A stretch of DNA of 64,000 nucleotides from Ailurus styani (Eukaryota > Chordata > Mammalia > Carnivora > Ailuridae): positions 280,020 through 344,019 of the forward strand of contig LNAC01000727.1 of the NCBI GenBank assembly GCA_002007465.1, read 5' to 3'. This document shows, one piece after another, positions 22,181 to 34,392 of this stretch. The notes beneath the pieces were generated by a model. That model did not search any database and was not told the DNA's origin. It was given only the letters and a program-made list of their open reading frames with translations. Numbering within the stretch: the stretch's first letter is position 1; the number at the start of each line of letters is the position of its first letter. The position numbers and the translations under genes were made by a program.

Positions 22181-23929
22181 AGTAATGAATAGAAACTGCA
22201 TTTTTTTATAAATGGAAGTTGCCAAATGTATTCAAATTATAGCTAATGTCTGAAGGGATAGAGTTCTGAAATCTTGACATATCCAAGATTTTCAAGAATT
22301 GCCCAGTGTACAGAGTTTAAAGAGAAAAAGATAATAATAAGACCCATGCTTACTTTTCAGCTACCCATTTGTGAAATAAGAGCAAAATCATTAAGGAAGG
22401 CACTATTAGCATGGCACAAGCTGAGTCAATTATTTCAAACTAATGTTTGATTGTATGTAGGCATGTTTTAAAAAGCTTTCCCCATGAAAAAAAGGCACCA
22501 CCTTTCACTGTCAGCACAACAGAGTCCTGTTGCAAAAACAGACTCGGAGGGGGGGAGAAGCAGGACATCCTCCAGGCCAGCATTCACACAATTGTCTCCA
22601 GCAGACTGCCTTCTTATAAACCTCCCAATGTGTAGCGAATTAGTGAATACCTGTGCAGTTCCCAATCTCCAAATGTCAAATAGTGATGGTGGGTCTGTCA
22701 TTTGTGAATAAGGCCACCCCATGAATTCTTTTCTCTCTGGGATGAAGCATTAACTTGCACATGCTATTTAACTGAGTGCTGAATTAATAGGTGTTTCAGC
22801 ATGCAATTTTAGTTCAATGAGTAAATACAGATTTTGGCTGGTGCTGGATTTATAGAGGGAATTACTAGGTTTATTACTGTGGCATGATGTATGCTAGGAC
22901 AACTGGTCAACTTTAATGTTTTCGGACAACCTACTAAAAACTAAGGGTTCGTTTTGTAGGCACTTGAACAATGATAATTATGTAGTCTATTTCCTAGTTT
23001 CCTTGTGACTTAGGTAGAAACAGTCACCTGATTGCTTATGGTGACTGGATACTTTGTTACTAAACGGTGGAACAATTCCCTGGTCTCCCAGTCTTAAAAT
23101 AGAAAAATGATTGTAGCTGCAGTAGCACCTCCTTACCACCAGAGGGTGGAATATTAAAAATTGCTACGGAGAAAAAATGAAATACAAGGAAGGATTCTCC
23201 AGTTAGGATTCTAAGCCAAGATCTACAATCACAAACCTTCAACATTTCCCTTAAATGTATATGATTTGACTCCTTCATTTTAAAAATGAAAATTGTAAGA
23301 GTAACAACCTCATAAAATGGTTTTACAGATGAAATGAGATGATGCATATGATACCTGATTACCTGCCACATAAGGAATGGTAAATGAATAAAAGTAGCAG
23401 TTATTTCTGATCAGGTTAAGGATCTTTGTGCAGACCAAAATGTTCTGATGGCGACATCAATCTTGGATTGATATAAAACTATCAGGTAAAATAAACACAG
23501 TATCTTTTTTATGTGTTTGAGATTATTCTGTTTATGTCTATAAATGTTGCACATTCCATTCTTCTAAGGGTTGGATTATATTCATCATTCCCATTAAAGG
23601 TCTATTCAACCTGTTTCTATCTCTCAAGGGCCTGGCACTTGATGATTATAAGGTTGAACTGTTTATATTACTACTATATTTGATTATGTGGCTATGTTGG
23701 ATTTCTAAACACTTGTTCACCTGTCTTAAAGTAAAACATAAATAAATTAAAAATTAGAGTAACATAATTCAGCTCAGTTCTTCCACAATTTATTTCCTCC
23801 ATCCTTGTCTTAGTTTTATCTCACCAATCAAATGACTCAAGTTCATTTAAATCCATTCCTCTTCTCCAACCAGGAAGTCATTCATATAGACAGATTGCAT
23901 AGCAAAGGAAGAATACGAGACCAAGAGTG
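22181..23929. other. No gene recognised
   Basis: Opposed frames at 22447-22722 and a 103-codon minus-strand frame at 23060-23371 show no domain. No young transposable element is visible. Confidence 0.45.
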
Positions 23930-24085
23930 AAGTGATCTGGCTTCTAGCCCTGGTTCTATTAATTCACTGCATGAATCTGGACAAGTCACTCTGCCTCTCT
24001 GGATATCTTCTAAGATAATGAGTTTAGATGAAAAGATCTCGAAGGTCCTTCCTAGCTGTCACATTCTATGATTTTCTATCAGAAT
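23930..24085 (+). repeat. MIR-type remnant
   Basis: 'ggcttctagccctggttcta', 'gaatctggacaagtcactct' and the terminal 'ggtccttcctagctgtcaca' are an ancient SINE core and tail. Confidence 0.65.
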
Positions 24086-24699
24086 CTTAATATCTTAGAG
24101 TTGAAAAGGACATGAAATGGCATCTTGTCAAATCTACCTGCTGAATGAAATCTGCACTTTCATTTAAGCCATCTAATTTTTATTAAGATTACTTATAAAA
24201 ATTTTAACAGGACAGAGCAAAGACTGAACTCAGTAGGCTATTAGTTGCCATGCATGGTGGTAGAAATTCATCACTTAAAATGAATAGTCCTATTGTATTT
24301 GAGACTAACTCTGACACATAAAGAAAAAGTATATTTTTCGTTGGTCCACCTCAAAAAGAGTGTGCCAAGGGGAAAGACCAACTTCCTTTAAATATAACAT
24401 TTTATAAAATAAGTCAAGTACGATAAAACCGCTCTCAGACACTGTAATGCATGTAGAAAAAAAATCTTAATCTCTGGAACACTCAGAATTATGACACTAT
24501 AACCATAATAATGATCCTATGTGGAATATGGAAATGGTCTCTTGCCAGCTTTATCTATTTCTAAATAGATTCTCTTAGAACACTCTAATAAATAGATTCA
24601 CATGTGACATCATTTTTTTTTCTATGAAACTATCTCTAACTAATTTTGCTCCTTGGGATAATTCTTGGTCATTTACAATTCAGTGACATCAGACTTTGA
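24086..24699. other. No feature seen
   Basis: AT-rich unique-looking DNA before the purine repeat. Confidence 0.45.
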
Positions 24700-24906
24700 T
24701 TTAAAGAGAAAGAAAGAAAGAAAGAAAGGAAGGAAGGAAGGAAGGAAGGAAGGAAGGAAGGAAGGAGGAAGGAAGGGAGATGGGAGGGGGAAGGAGGGAG
24801 GGAGGGAGAGAGGAAGGAAGGAAGGAAAGAAAGGAAAGGAAAGGAAAGGAAAGGAAAGGAAAGGAAAGGAAAGGAAAGGAAAGGAAAGGAGGAAAGAAAG
24901 AAAAAA
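24700..24906. repeat. GAAA / GGAA / GGAAA purine microsatellite
   Basis: About 200 bp of pure A/G: GAAA units, then GGAA, a GGGA-rich centre (24775-24810), then (GGAAA)n and GAAA again. The Lys/Glu/Arg frame (plus) and Ser/Phe/Leu frame (minus) through it are repeat artefacts. Confidence 0.95.
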
Positions 24907-25895
24907 GAGTACTACACCCTATGTAGCCCTCAACAAAGAGTAACTGGAAAGAGAGAATGGACCATAGTACCTTGGCCATTTGAGCATTAGCTCCCATATT
25001 TTCCAACTTTTTTTTCCATTATGTCTTGGATGTGAAAGTGTCATGGTTTGTTAGAGTAATTATACACTTACTTTTGTTCCTTTCCCCAGACGCACTTATT
25101 TTGTTCTGTCCTTGAGGACAGCTTTTAGTGAAGGTATTTTTCTGCCTCTGTGTGATCCAGAAATGGGAATTTTCTTTTGAGTTCTCCCACTTATCCTATG
25201 GCTACTGCAGTTGTGATACTATGTCATTAAGATGGTGCTAAGTCATTTTTTTTATAATAATGATGACCAGAAGATTAATGACATTACTGACAACCAGCTT
25301 ATCCAAATTGAGTTCGGCTAGCAAAAATGAATGACTGTTTATTTCTATCGACATAATACATCCTGGAGACTATCACCCTAGATCCATTTCATTCTTTCAA
25401 CTATTAAATTAGTATTTATTGAGTATTTACTATTTTCCAGACCCCATTAGGTAAGATTCCATTGTGTTCATTGAGGGTATAACAAGGAAAAACAAACAAA
25501 ATAGTACTGACTACACAAAATAATACTTTAAATAAAGTATAAAAGAGTGAATTTGTAATTAACAAAAAGGAAGCATATTTAACGCTAATGTTGTGTAGGA
25601 AATAATCAATTCTATTGATTGTGGAGTCTTCCAAAAAGGAATGAGAGAAGAGAGAATGTTTCTGTAGGTTTTAAAGGGTTAGAATGCATCACACTCCTTC
25701 TGAAATTATAAGACTGTATAAGACCTCAGTTCTGCACAACGTGTTCAAGGAACGGGAGTAGAGAGCGTTGGTGCAGTGCATGTGGGTGGAGTGAATGCAC
25801 GTAGGAGTCGTGAGGAAGGGGACTAGGACAGGGCAAAGGTGGACTGCAAGCGGTCTTTAACATTACACGGGGCCTTTACTGGGAAAGCGGGTTGT
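24907..25895. other. No gene; possible ancient repeat near 25390
   Basis: 'agtatttattgagtatttac' at about 25410 resembles the opening of a very old mammalian repeat. Nothing else is recognisable. Confidence 0.4.
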
Positions 25896-26360
25896 TCCAG
25901 CTTTTAAGTGAATGTCTCATTTAGGAAAACATTAGCTACAAGTAACTGAAATTGTTTTTCAAAATGGCTGAAGTAATAAAAGTTTATTGGCTCCTATTTA
26001 CTAAAGAAATAAGAGTCTGGGCTCTGCTCCTTGCATTTCTCTTGGGTTTGCTGTCTTTCAGGTACTGGTTTAATTTTTAGGCCACATACAAGATGGGTAA
26101 AGCATTCCACACATGATATCACAAAATCCAGAAGAAGAGATAGTTGCGCCAAAACACTCCACAAAGACTTTACCGGAAGTGCCTGTTCACGCCATTCCTT
26201 GTTTCTCATTGGCTTAAGTCAGATCACATGCTCCATCCTGAACCAATCACTTTCAGGAAAGATTGGGGTGTCCCTAGAACTAGCCAGAATCCATCATCCT
26301 GAAACCAGGAGCATGATCACTTTACTTTATAGGACTATGTGTAGGATACCCTAAGGACTA
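25896..26360. repeat. Ancient interspersed repeat, family not identified
   Basis: 'aaagtttattggctcctatt', 'ccttgtttctcattggctta' and 'tccatcctgaaccaatcact' follow an order I recognise from old mammalian repeats. The segment at 46880-47260 belongs to the same general type. The 107-codon frame at 26031-26354 lies inside it. Confidence 0.4.
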
Positions 26361-27230
26361 TGTGTACCCTAAGGAGGGTACACAAACAAATCCCAGTTCT
26401 TTGGGGCAGAGGGGAAAAAAACACCTTGTGAGGGCAATGAACAATAAGTACCCATATCCACTTACATATTTTCAAATGCAGATGACTGTGTTCCCCAAAA
26501 CAAGAGAGTTTAGTAGACTATCTAGTTATCACACCCAGATCTAACCCCAGGATATCAAGAGGTAAAGTCCTCCTTCTCAGGTAATATTATCTATTCATGA
26601 TAGCGTGATGTTTTCAGGAGTTCCCAGGTGACTTCTTTGAAAACAATGACTAGATTGAGGAAGGAGAGAGTTAAGCACCAAGATGAGATATAAGTTAGAA
26701 ACTGAATTAATTGTATTATAATCACATGTATAAATGTTTAATTTCATCCATATTTAGGATGTTTGTTTCACCACACCAGTTACTGCTGTTAGTTAATTTG
26801 AGGATCTCAAAATTACATTACCACTTGCATAAGTCTACTAAAGGGCCTCATGAAAAGTATTTTGACATTTCCTCATGTAAAACAGCCAGGATAGTACACT
26901 TGAAGCATCACTGCTACTCTGGAACTTTTCTTCTTGGATAAGACTCAGTAGTATTTTAACCAAAGTAAGATGCCTAGTAAGGCTGAAATGATTATACACA
27001 GAAGCATTTAGAATGACCTCTTGCCCTGAGCTGTGATTCCACTTGCCAAAAATTCCAGGGAACTAATTCTGTATTGTCATAGAATTCTTTGTACCAGGGA
27101 GACTAATTCTTAAATATTTCTTTTTAGACAAAGAACAGTCCAAAATGGACTTCCCAATGGACCATGAAATTCCCAATGGACAGCTTTGTCTTTAAATTAA
27201 CATAGACCTGTGATCTGATATCATATTACA
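26361..27230. other. 3' flank of the broken KRTAP locus
   Basis: No gene. A small duplication 'aggactatgtgtaccctaag' / 'aggactatgtgtaggatacc' occurs at 26331-26372. Otherwise unremarkable. Confidence 0.4.
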
Positions 27231-27234
27231 TGAG

Positions 27235-27240
27235 TTTATT
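27235..27240 (-). terminator. Candidate polyadenylation signal of the broken KRTAP locus
   Basis: AATAAA on the minus strand, about 220 bp past the stop. A second AATAAA lies at 27362-27367, about 95 bp past the stop. The farther one resembles the site and spacing seen after the intact paralogue. Which one is used cannot be told from sequence alone. Confidence 0.35.
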
Positions 27241-27459
27241 TGAAGGGGAAAAAAAAGACCTCTTGGTTAAGTTTTAACTAAAGAAGAAGGAAAATAGAAG
27301 AAAATAAAAGGAAAACAATATGGGTATTCTATGACATAAACAATTTCATATTAATAGGATCTTTATTCATTTATACTTTTCTAGGTAGTAGAATGTAGAC
27401 TCTAGCAACAAAGAGCCGAGATTGACTTTGAGGGACTGTGAAGTCCAGGTCTAGAATCC

Positions 27460-27983
27460 TTAACAAGTTGATTGATGGGAGAAGCCAGATCTGCAGGTTA
27501 GTTGGCAACAAGAAGTTTGGCAGTTCCCCAAGTAGGTTGGGCAGCAGAATCTGGATTCATAGCCCAGGAAAGGGAAGCCATAGACTCCATAACCCAAGGG
27601 TCTGAAGCCACATGATCCACAGCTCAGGGAGTAGGAGCTTCTATGTCCATAGCCCAGGCAGTCAGTTCTGCTGGATCCACAGCCTAGAGACCCAGGGTAA
27701 GTTGACCGGCAAGGATCACAGAGCATGGAGGTCCTCTGGTGGTAAGAGGTTGTCTGGCAGGGGCTGGACACCATGCAGGACTTCTGGAAACTGGTAGGAT
27801 CACAGCAGGTCTCCTGACAGCCACTGGAGGGGGAGGAACCCAGCTGGTAGGTGCTGGGAAAACAGAGGTCCCTGCAGTAGACCAGGTTGCTGGGGCAGAA
27901 AGAGCCATAGGAGGAGTTTGGGTAGCACAGGTAGCCCCCAAGGGAGAAGAGGAGAAGTTTCCAGAGCAGCAGCTGTAGGACAT
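27460..27983 (-). pseudogene. KRTAP13-family locus with a one-base frameshift, at the KRTAP23-1 position
   Basis: The frame opens with MSYSCCSGNFSS, the signature N-terminus of KRTAP13/23 proteins. After about 13 codons it loses one base, within 27940-27955, relative to the intact paralogue at 48525-49058. From there the KRTAP reading continues in the next frame for about 160 codons without a stop. It includes NLVYCRDLCFPSTYQLGSS, GCQETCCDPTSFQKSC, the Gly/Tyr/Ser-rich repeats and a Cys-terminated tail at 27460. The span of 524 nt would make about 174 residues if unbroken, a normal KRTAP13 length (human 13-1 and 13-2 are about 172-175). As it stands, translation gives the first ~13 residues followed by an unrelated Pro/Ala/Thr-rich frame. 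TATA box and 5' leader are preserved, so the break is recent or is a sequencing error. By synteny it lies between KRTAP27-1 and a KRTAP13 gene, the place of human KRTAP23-1, itself a short frameshifted relative of KRTAP13. Orthology is inferred. Confidence 0.85.
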
Positions 27984-28059
27984 TTTGGCAGGAGATGTGA
28001 GTTCAGCTGAGTGACAGTGAGATGTTCTGATATCCCCCCACCCCTTTCTCCCAGGCATG

Positions 28060-28069
28060 TTTTATATAT
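28060..28069 (-). promoter_or_regulatory. TATA box of the frameshifted KRTAP13-family locus
   Basis: The minus strand reads ATATATAAAA about 78 bp before the KRTAP ATG at 27983. The 33 bases just upstream of the ATG (27985-28017) are identical to those before the intact KRTAP13-type gene (49060-49092). The promoter proximal to the start therefore looks undamaged although the coding frame is broken. Confidence 0.65.
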
Positions 28070-28439
28070 CTCCTCACTACACTAGATGTGATTCAGACCC
28101 TCCCCATTCTTGTACATGTCTTGTCATGAAAATAACTAATTCACCTAAACCATAATTATAACTGAACACATTCATGTGTTCTTAACTGCTGTTTAATTAT
28201 TCAGGTTTATAGAAGACATTCCTCTTCTCACCTTTTTTTTTTTTTCCTGGAACTAAGGTGTGGTTTGCCTTCAAAAGACATTTGTCATGAGGCACATAGT
28301 ACCCTCCCTTCTTCACAAGCTTGATTATGGGGATTTTTGAGCATGAACGTCTTAATTGTTACCAGCAATGTACTCCTAACAGTCATCAGCACCTCCCTCC
28401 CAAATATTTGTGTATGTTTTCTTGAACATTTCCCTTGTG
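28070..28439. other. 5' flank of the broken KRTAP locus
   Basis: No further KRTAP frame. A T-run occurs at 28232-28245. Confidence 0.45.
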
Positions 28440-28535
28440 TGCATCTTGAAAATTGTGCTATCATTTAATCCTTGCAACAACCTTATGAGATAGAAATTAT
28501 CATTAATGTAGTAACCCAAGTGTGCCTGTCTTCAA
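28440..28535 (+). repeat. MIR remnant
   Basis: 'ttaatccttgcaacaacctt' then 'atgagatagaaattatcatt' is the MIR core. Confidence 0.55.
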
Positions 28536-29645
28536 AGCCAGCAGGAACAACATAGGTATTCCAACAGCTCAAGAAGCTTGTCCTTTGCACTCCCAGGACC
28601 ACATGAACAATGAATGCCCAGGTAGAAAAATAACATTTCAGTGTGATAACATTTGCATTCTATCTGAGGTGCCTACTTATGATGTCCTACCTCTTTTATG
28701 AAATTCTCAAATGCAGCCACTGAAGGAACAACTTCTTAATTTTTTTAGTTAATATTTTTTAGTATGAAAAGTTACCATGAAGACGGTTGTTTCAAACTAC
28801 CTTTGTCTTCTCATTTAGCTTGTCATCAATAAGCAACTCATGTTTTATCCAGTATGGAGTTACTGAATTCTTTTTCCAGGTGAGGCAGAGAATTCTTTGG
28901 CAAACACTTAGACTATCACTGAGAATAATTTCTAAAAACTGATACACCTTTTGAGTGAGTTGACTACCAATGAAATACATTTGCAAAAACTTGAATTTTA
29001 ATAGTGTGCTAACCTTTGCCAACTCAGTTGGGAGTGAGAAATGAGACACCTCAGAGAGTGATTCATTTCACTCCCTGCTGAGCTTCTCTTTTGCTCATCA
29101 TTCTAGAAAGACAAAGAAGCATAAAACTTACCTTCATACTAAGTAGTTAAAATCATCCTTATCACTATAAAAAAAATCAATGGTATAAAGAAAAGTCCTG
29201 GAATTAGAGATGTCTTTTTTGTTCGCTTATTATAATATCCAACTCCTGCCTTAAAGCATCTTTTAGAAATTGGAAACAAAAAGCTATTTATGTAACTTGA
29301 TCTTTCCTGTTTGTTTCCCAGGTGATTGTTTTTTCTAATCTCCTATAGTATTTGCTTATCTGGCACCAACGGAAGAGTCTGCCTATTGTTCTGCTTATGA
29401 ATTTTTACCAAACGTTTTGCTCACTTCTCCAAGTCCTTTTCATCTCTTAAAGCCCAAATCCCAAATCAACCTCCTCCTATCTTACAGGTGTTCATCTCAG
29501 CTAAGCTTTGACTCTTCTGACATAAGAGTCTTAGTATGTTATAAGCTGTTTGGTACACACACTACTCACAGAGGAGGAATTGCAAGAGATGTCTTTTGAT
29601 ATGGCTCATGCAGAATGAGTAAGACTTCAGTTTTTGTTTTGTTTT
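28536..29645. other. No gene recognised
   Basis: Frames at 28792-29049 (-) and 29417-29599 (+) lack likeness to known proteins. Confidence 0.45.
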
Positions 29646-29649
29646 GTTT

Positions 29650-29843
29650 TTTTAAGATTGTATTTATTTATTTATTTGAGAGAGAGAGAGCGAGAGAGCA
29701 AACAGGGCAAGAGACAGAGGGAGAAAGAGAAGAAGACTTCCTGCTGAGTCAGGAGCCCTTCCTGGGGCTTGAACACAGGACCCCAGGATCCTGACCTGAG
29801 TCGAAGGCAGACACTTAACCAACTGAGCCACCCAGGTGCCCCA
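29650..29843 (-). mobile_element. SINEC, minus strand
   Basis: 'tttaagattgtatttattta', GA tract, 'gaccccaggatcctgacctg', head 'actgagccacccaggtgccc'. Short flank repeat acttcagt at both sides. Confidence 0.92.
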
Positions 29844-31155
29844 ACTTCAGTCTTTTGAATTTGCAGAAGAGTCACATGTGGGGTTCAGCAACAGGGCTTA
29901 GTCGTCTTTGACCCAGTGACCAGCACATGGTGGGTACTCCAAATTATTTATGAACTGGAAGAATATATCAAATCATTAACTTTCTGTCTTCATACTTATG
30001 CAAAATAAATATACACATGTGAACTAATTGTTTTTTCTTTTAAATTTTATCTTTAAGAAAAACGCTAGGTGAAAATAAGTATCTCTTTCATAATTACATA
30101 TAGTCCCTAAATTCAGCATAACAACTGCAGTGTCCCCCCCCACACTCCACACAAAGCTGGCTTTGGGGTCTCGGTCAGTTATTATTTCTTTCTCTTTCTC
30201 CTTTGAACAGTTTCATCCTCATCCATTCTAATAGTTCTGTTTTCTCAGCCTTGTGACATGGTGAACTTTCCTCAATCCAAAAATGTCAAATAGTGGTATT
30301 TCCTTCTTGGCAGTACAGCTTTCTAATTTTTAGAGATAGAATTCTCTAAGAAGTTTATCAATGATCTCACTTCTTTTTCGCTTTTCAATAACCATGTTGT
30401 CTCTGTCTGGTTTAACACTCTTCTGAAATTTCACTGCCCTGCTCAGCAGTGGCTCTGTGCTGCTAAATGCCATGGACATTTTTAGGATGATCCTATGTGA
30501 ACGTTTAATCATATTCAACACAAGTGACTGTGCCCTTGATCTTGGAACATGTTCGTCTATGTTGTTGCATGACATCCAGTCCTTATTTCCCACTTAATTC
30601 TCTTTATCCTTGGTTGGGTACTTGTACGTGATGTTTCTTGAGGTTTGGTACTCATCTCTTCCCATATTCTGTCTATAGGGGAGACACCTCCCTTCCTGCC
30701 TTAAAATACTCTCCATATTCTGTGCCATTCAAATGTGTATTTCCATAAACACCTCTTTTTAGTTTTTAATTCTAGATTCAGATATCCAATTACTTACTAG
30801 ACATTTCAGTTTGGAGGTTTCATAAGGGTGTCCAACTTTTATGTGTGTGAAATCAAACTTTTGCTCTTCCCTAGGGAGAACAAAATATTTCTTTTCTTTT
30901 CTGAGTAAGCAGAATTTTCACTCATCTAGTAGGAATCCTCCTAATATATGAAATCTATCCTGAACGTGGTCCCTTCTGTCTTCCAAACTCTCCATAAATC
31001 TAGTCCTCTTACTGCTTACCTTCTAGTCTAAGATTTCTCAACCCCAACATCATTGACATTTTGGAATGCATAATTTTTTTGTTGTAGGGACTGTCTTGTG
31101 CATTGTAAGGTATTTGGTGGTACTCTTGGCCCACTAGATGCCAGTAGCACACCTC
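29844..31155. other. No gene recognised
   Basis: An 87-codon minus frame (30330-30593) and others show no domain. Some text may be very old repeat. Confidence 0.4.
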
Positions 31156-31163
31156 CCCCCCAC

Positions 31164-31164
31164 C

Positions 31165-31212
<48 letters not shown>
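31164..31212. repeat. (CA)n microsatellite
   Basis: About 24 uninterrupted CA units. It produces poly-Val/Cys frames on the minus strand that are not genes. Confidence 0.97.
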
Positions 31213-31215
<3 letters not shown>

Positions 31216-31383
31216 CATGACAATTGACTATGTCTCCAAAAGTTGCATAGGAGTGAAAGCAGTTTCTGGGTGTTTCCTTTCTTGGCAGTCTGTGGAAGAA
31301 TGTCAACATGGCCTGTCTCATTTTCAGAAATTGTCCCCTCCATTCTTTTCTCCCTGCCTCTGCCTGAAAAAAGTTAAAATGAA

Positions 31384-31570
31384 GGGGTACCTGGGTGGCT
31401 CAGTCAGTTAAGCATCTGACTCTTGATTTTGGCTCAGGACATGATCTCAGGGTCCTGGAATCAAACCCTGCTTCAGAGTCAGTGTTCAATGTGGAGTCTG
31501 CTTGCCCCTCTCCTCTCTCTCCTCTCCCCACTCTTTCTCTCTTTCTCATAAATAAATAAAATCCTTGAAG
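31384..31570 (+). mobile_element. SINEC, plus strand
   Basis: 'gtacctgggtggctcagtca', 'ttgattttggctcaggacat', 'atctcagggtcctggaatca' and tail 'tcataaataaataaaatcct'. Confidence 0.92.
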
Positions 31571-31584
31571 GGAAATCTTAAAAT

Positions 31585-32270
31585 GGAAAGCTGGTCCCAT
31601 CACTCTCCTGATGAAACTCTCTAGCACATGTGTGATAAGATACAAAGCCTGTACGTGATCTGCAAGGCTGCACGGTCGTGGCTCTGGCCATGTCTCTAAC
31701 TTCATTTCCCTTCCTTTCCCTTGCTCACAATTAAGCTATCTCCAGCTTTCCCCTACCACAAGGACATGTTATTTTCTCTGCCCTGCATGTTCTTCCTTTA
31801 TTCGGATAATTAAGATAATTAAGCCTTGCTCACTTTATAGCCACCGTATCCCAGAATAAATTAGGCTTCCCTGTTATGATATCTATCATCCTTGTACTTA
31901 ATTCTGTCATCTTTATAATATATTTATTTTTTAAACTATCCTGTTGCCTAGGGCAGTGCTACTGAAAATGACTAGTCCATGGAGATCATTACTATCTACC
32001 ATGAGATAGTGTACACCAACAGTTAAACCAATGCATCTCTTCCTTCATTAAGAACATTAAAAATGTCAGCTTAACTAAATCATACGTTCAGTAACACCAT
32101 TGATTTACCCTGGGTTATGACTCCCTGTTTGAATGGCATGTCTCTGACTGTAATCTCAGGGGGGACAGAGGCAGGCAATGACTCTTTTTTGTTCAACACT
32201 GTATCCTCAGCTCAAAAACAGTCAAAGTTATACCGTTGTTGTTCAATAAATACTTCCTTAATGGATAAAT
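31585..32270 (+). repeat. L2 (LINE2) remnant
   Basis: L2 order: 'gctggtcccatcactctcct', 'gtacgtgatctgcaaggctg', 'ctctgccctgcatgttcttc', 'gaataaattaggcttccctg', 'tgttcaataaatacttcctt' at the end. Diverged, non-coding. Confidence 0.65.
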
Positions 32271-33980
32271 TAGGAAATCCATGGTTTTATCACTACCTAA
32301 ATATCTCCTATCTTATTTTATCTTTAGACTTCCAAACTTTTCCTTACTTCACCCTGGGTATTTCACAAAAACAGCAAAGTCAGCAGAAGCTTGACTGCCT
32401 TGGTAAAGTCTCCTGGCCCAGACCTGCTTCTTTGCACTCACCTTAGTGATACTACGCCATAAACGCAGCCCTGAAAATGGGATGCCCAAGAGATACTTGT
32501 GACGTCCCTCTTCCTCACTTCTCGTCACCAATCTTGGATCAGCATATCTTCCTATCTGTTTTTAACCTCCAGAGTACATTAGAATACTTTCCTTTCTTGC
32601 TGCATCTCAGCTCTTCCACCTTTGCTCTTTCATGCTGTCCTCAGTGTGGTCCCAAGCCTCTGGTCTTGCCTCTCTTAACCCACTGATCTATGCACGTCTC
32701 TGAATGCTTTTTCTAAAAGTGTAGGTTGGCCTTTGCGAACGTAAATTCAATTTTCTAAGTATTTTATGCAAATCATCCTACGATCTGACCCCCAATTATT
32801 TCACATCTTATATCTTAATGCCCTAATTTCATCTTCAAAAGATAGCACATCTCTTCAGCTCAGTTTAAGGATTGAAGGCAGAGGAGTTAGTCAGGCAAAG
32901 GGGTCTTATTTCAAGAGGCTCAGCATCAGCAAAGAATGTCAGAAGAGAGGAGATGGAAGATGAAGCTGGAGACAGACAGGAGCCAGATTACAAGGGGCTC
33001 TGGAAGCCACGGTGGGGGGGAGGGGTGTTGGACATTCCTCAAAGGTCACCAAATCTCTGAAATTCAAAAATTCTTTGGAATTAATTTGGAGGTGAAAGAC
33101 AACATGATATATTCCCTTTAGATGGAATCACGGGGCTCAAACTAATGGAAACTCTCCATATTAATTTCTTCTTCTTCTTCGTGTTGATGCCATATGTTGT
33201 GCTTTAGAAATAAATCAGTATGTTTGATTATGGGATGTTGTCCCAGATACCACGTGGGGTATTATATAATATACAGCTTATCCATTTTATTATTTTCCTA
33301 AACTCTGAAAAACTCTGGATTCCAAATCTCTTCTGTCCTCATTGGCTTAGACAAGGGAGTATGAGCTGTAGCAGAGAGAAACCATCCATAGGTTATAAAT
33401 ATGGATCCAATTCGATCAAATTTGCCTCCTACAAGATGACTCTGGCTGCAAAGTGAAAAATGGATCAGAGGGTTCCCTAGGAGTAAGAGTGGGGCGCAGG
33501 GTTCAGACCATGGCAGTATGATTCGGTAGCCTATATTCTTAATCACAGTGCTTGACTGCCTTCCGTGAAAATGATGAAAGCTCAGGAACATGTAGAATGA
33601 GATGAGAAGGGGCCTATGGTGGCATCCCAAGAAAATCTCACATTTAAAGAAATGAGGAGCAAAGAGGAGCCCACAAAAGACCTTGAGGGAATAGCCAGTG
33701 AAGTAAAAACAAAATCAGGAATGCAACAAACAAAATCAGTCTGAAGATATGTTACAAATAGAGGAAAGTAGTCCAAAAAAAAGGACTAAATGTTGGAGAA
33801 AGGTCAAGTTAGGTAGATGCTGCCCCTGGATTTTAAGCATCTCTCCATGGGAGACTGTATACACTTTGTTCGTTTGTTTGCTTTTTAATTTGGATATGGC
33901 CACAATTTCAACAGTGGCTGGTGCATAGCAGATACTGAATAAACACTGGTTAAAGTGAACCATCTTTTCCAATTTTTGAA
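32271..33980. other. No gene recognised
   Basis: Several overlapping frames of 60-110 codons on both strands. None resembles a known protein. A CTT run occurs near 33165-33180. Confidence 0.4.
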
Positions 33981-33984
33981 ATAA

Positions 33985-34175
33985 TTACAGCTGATTTTTA
34001 TTGAGTTCTTCCTGCACGTAAAGGAATCTGTATACATTATTTCACTTTATCCCTAAAAAAAAGCCCTGTAAGGTAGGTGCTATTGTTATCATCATTTAGA
34101 GTCCCAGAGAGATTAAATATGATGCCAACGGTCATGTGACTAGTGAGCAGTAGAACCGATATTTGAATCTAGTTC
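33985..34175 (+). repeat. MIR
   Basis: 'tttattgagttcttcctgca', 'gccctgtaaggtaggtgcta', 'tcatgtgactagtgagcagt', 'agaaccgatatttgaatcta'. Confidence 0.7.
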
Positions 34176-34392
34176 GAATTTGGAAATCATGCCCTTAACG
34201 GCTGTCCTTCCCTGCCTCTCCAAGGAACAAAGGAACACAAATTTGCAGACCACGGGGGTCTCTGGAGTACAGGCTTGAGCTTCAAATTCACTTCTAGTCT
34301 TCTTGGATGTCAAAAAGAAAGGGAAACAGTTAGTCCATAGTACTAATGCCCTCACAGTTTCCAGGTCTTTGCTCAAGTGCTTTTTGGAGTTT

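Noticed and set aside
24665..24943. Lys/Glu/Gly-rich 92-codon frame, and Ser/Phe/Leu-rich 101-codon frame opposite
   Set aside because: Both are translations of the GGAA/GAAA microsatellite.
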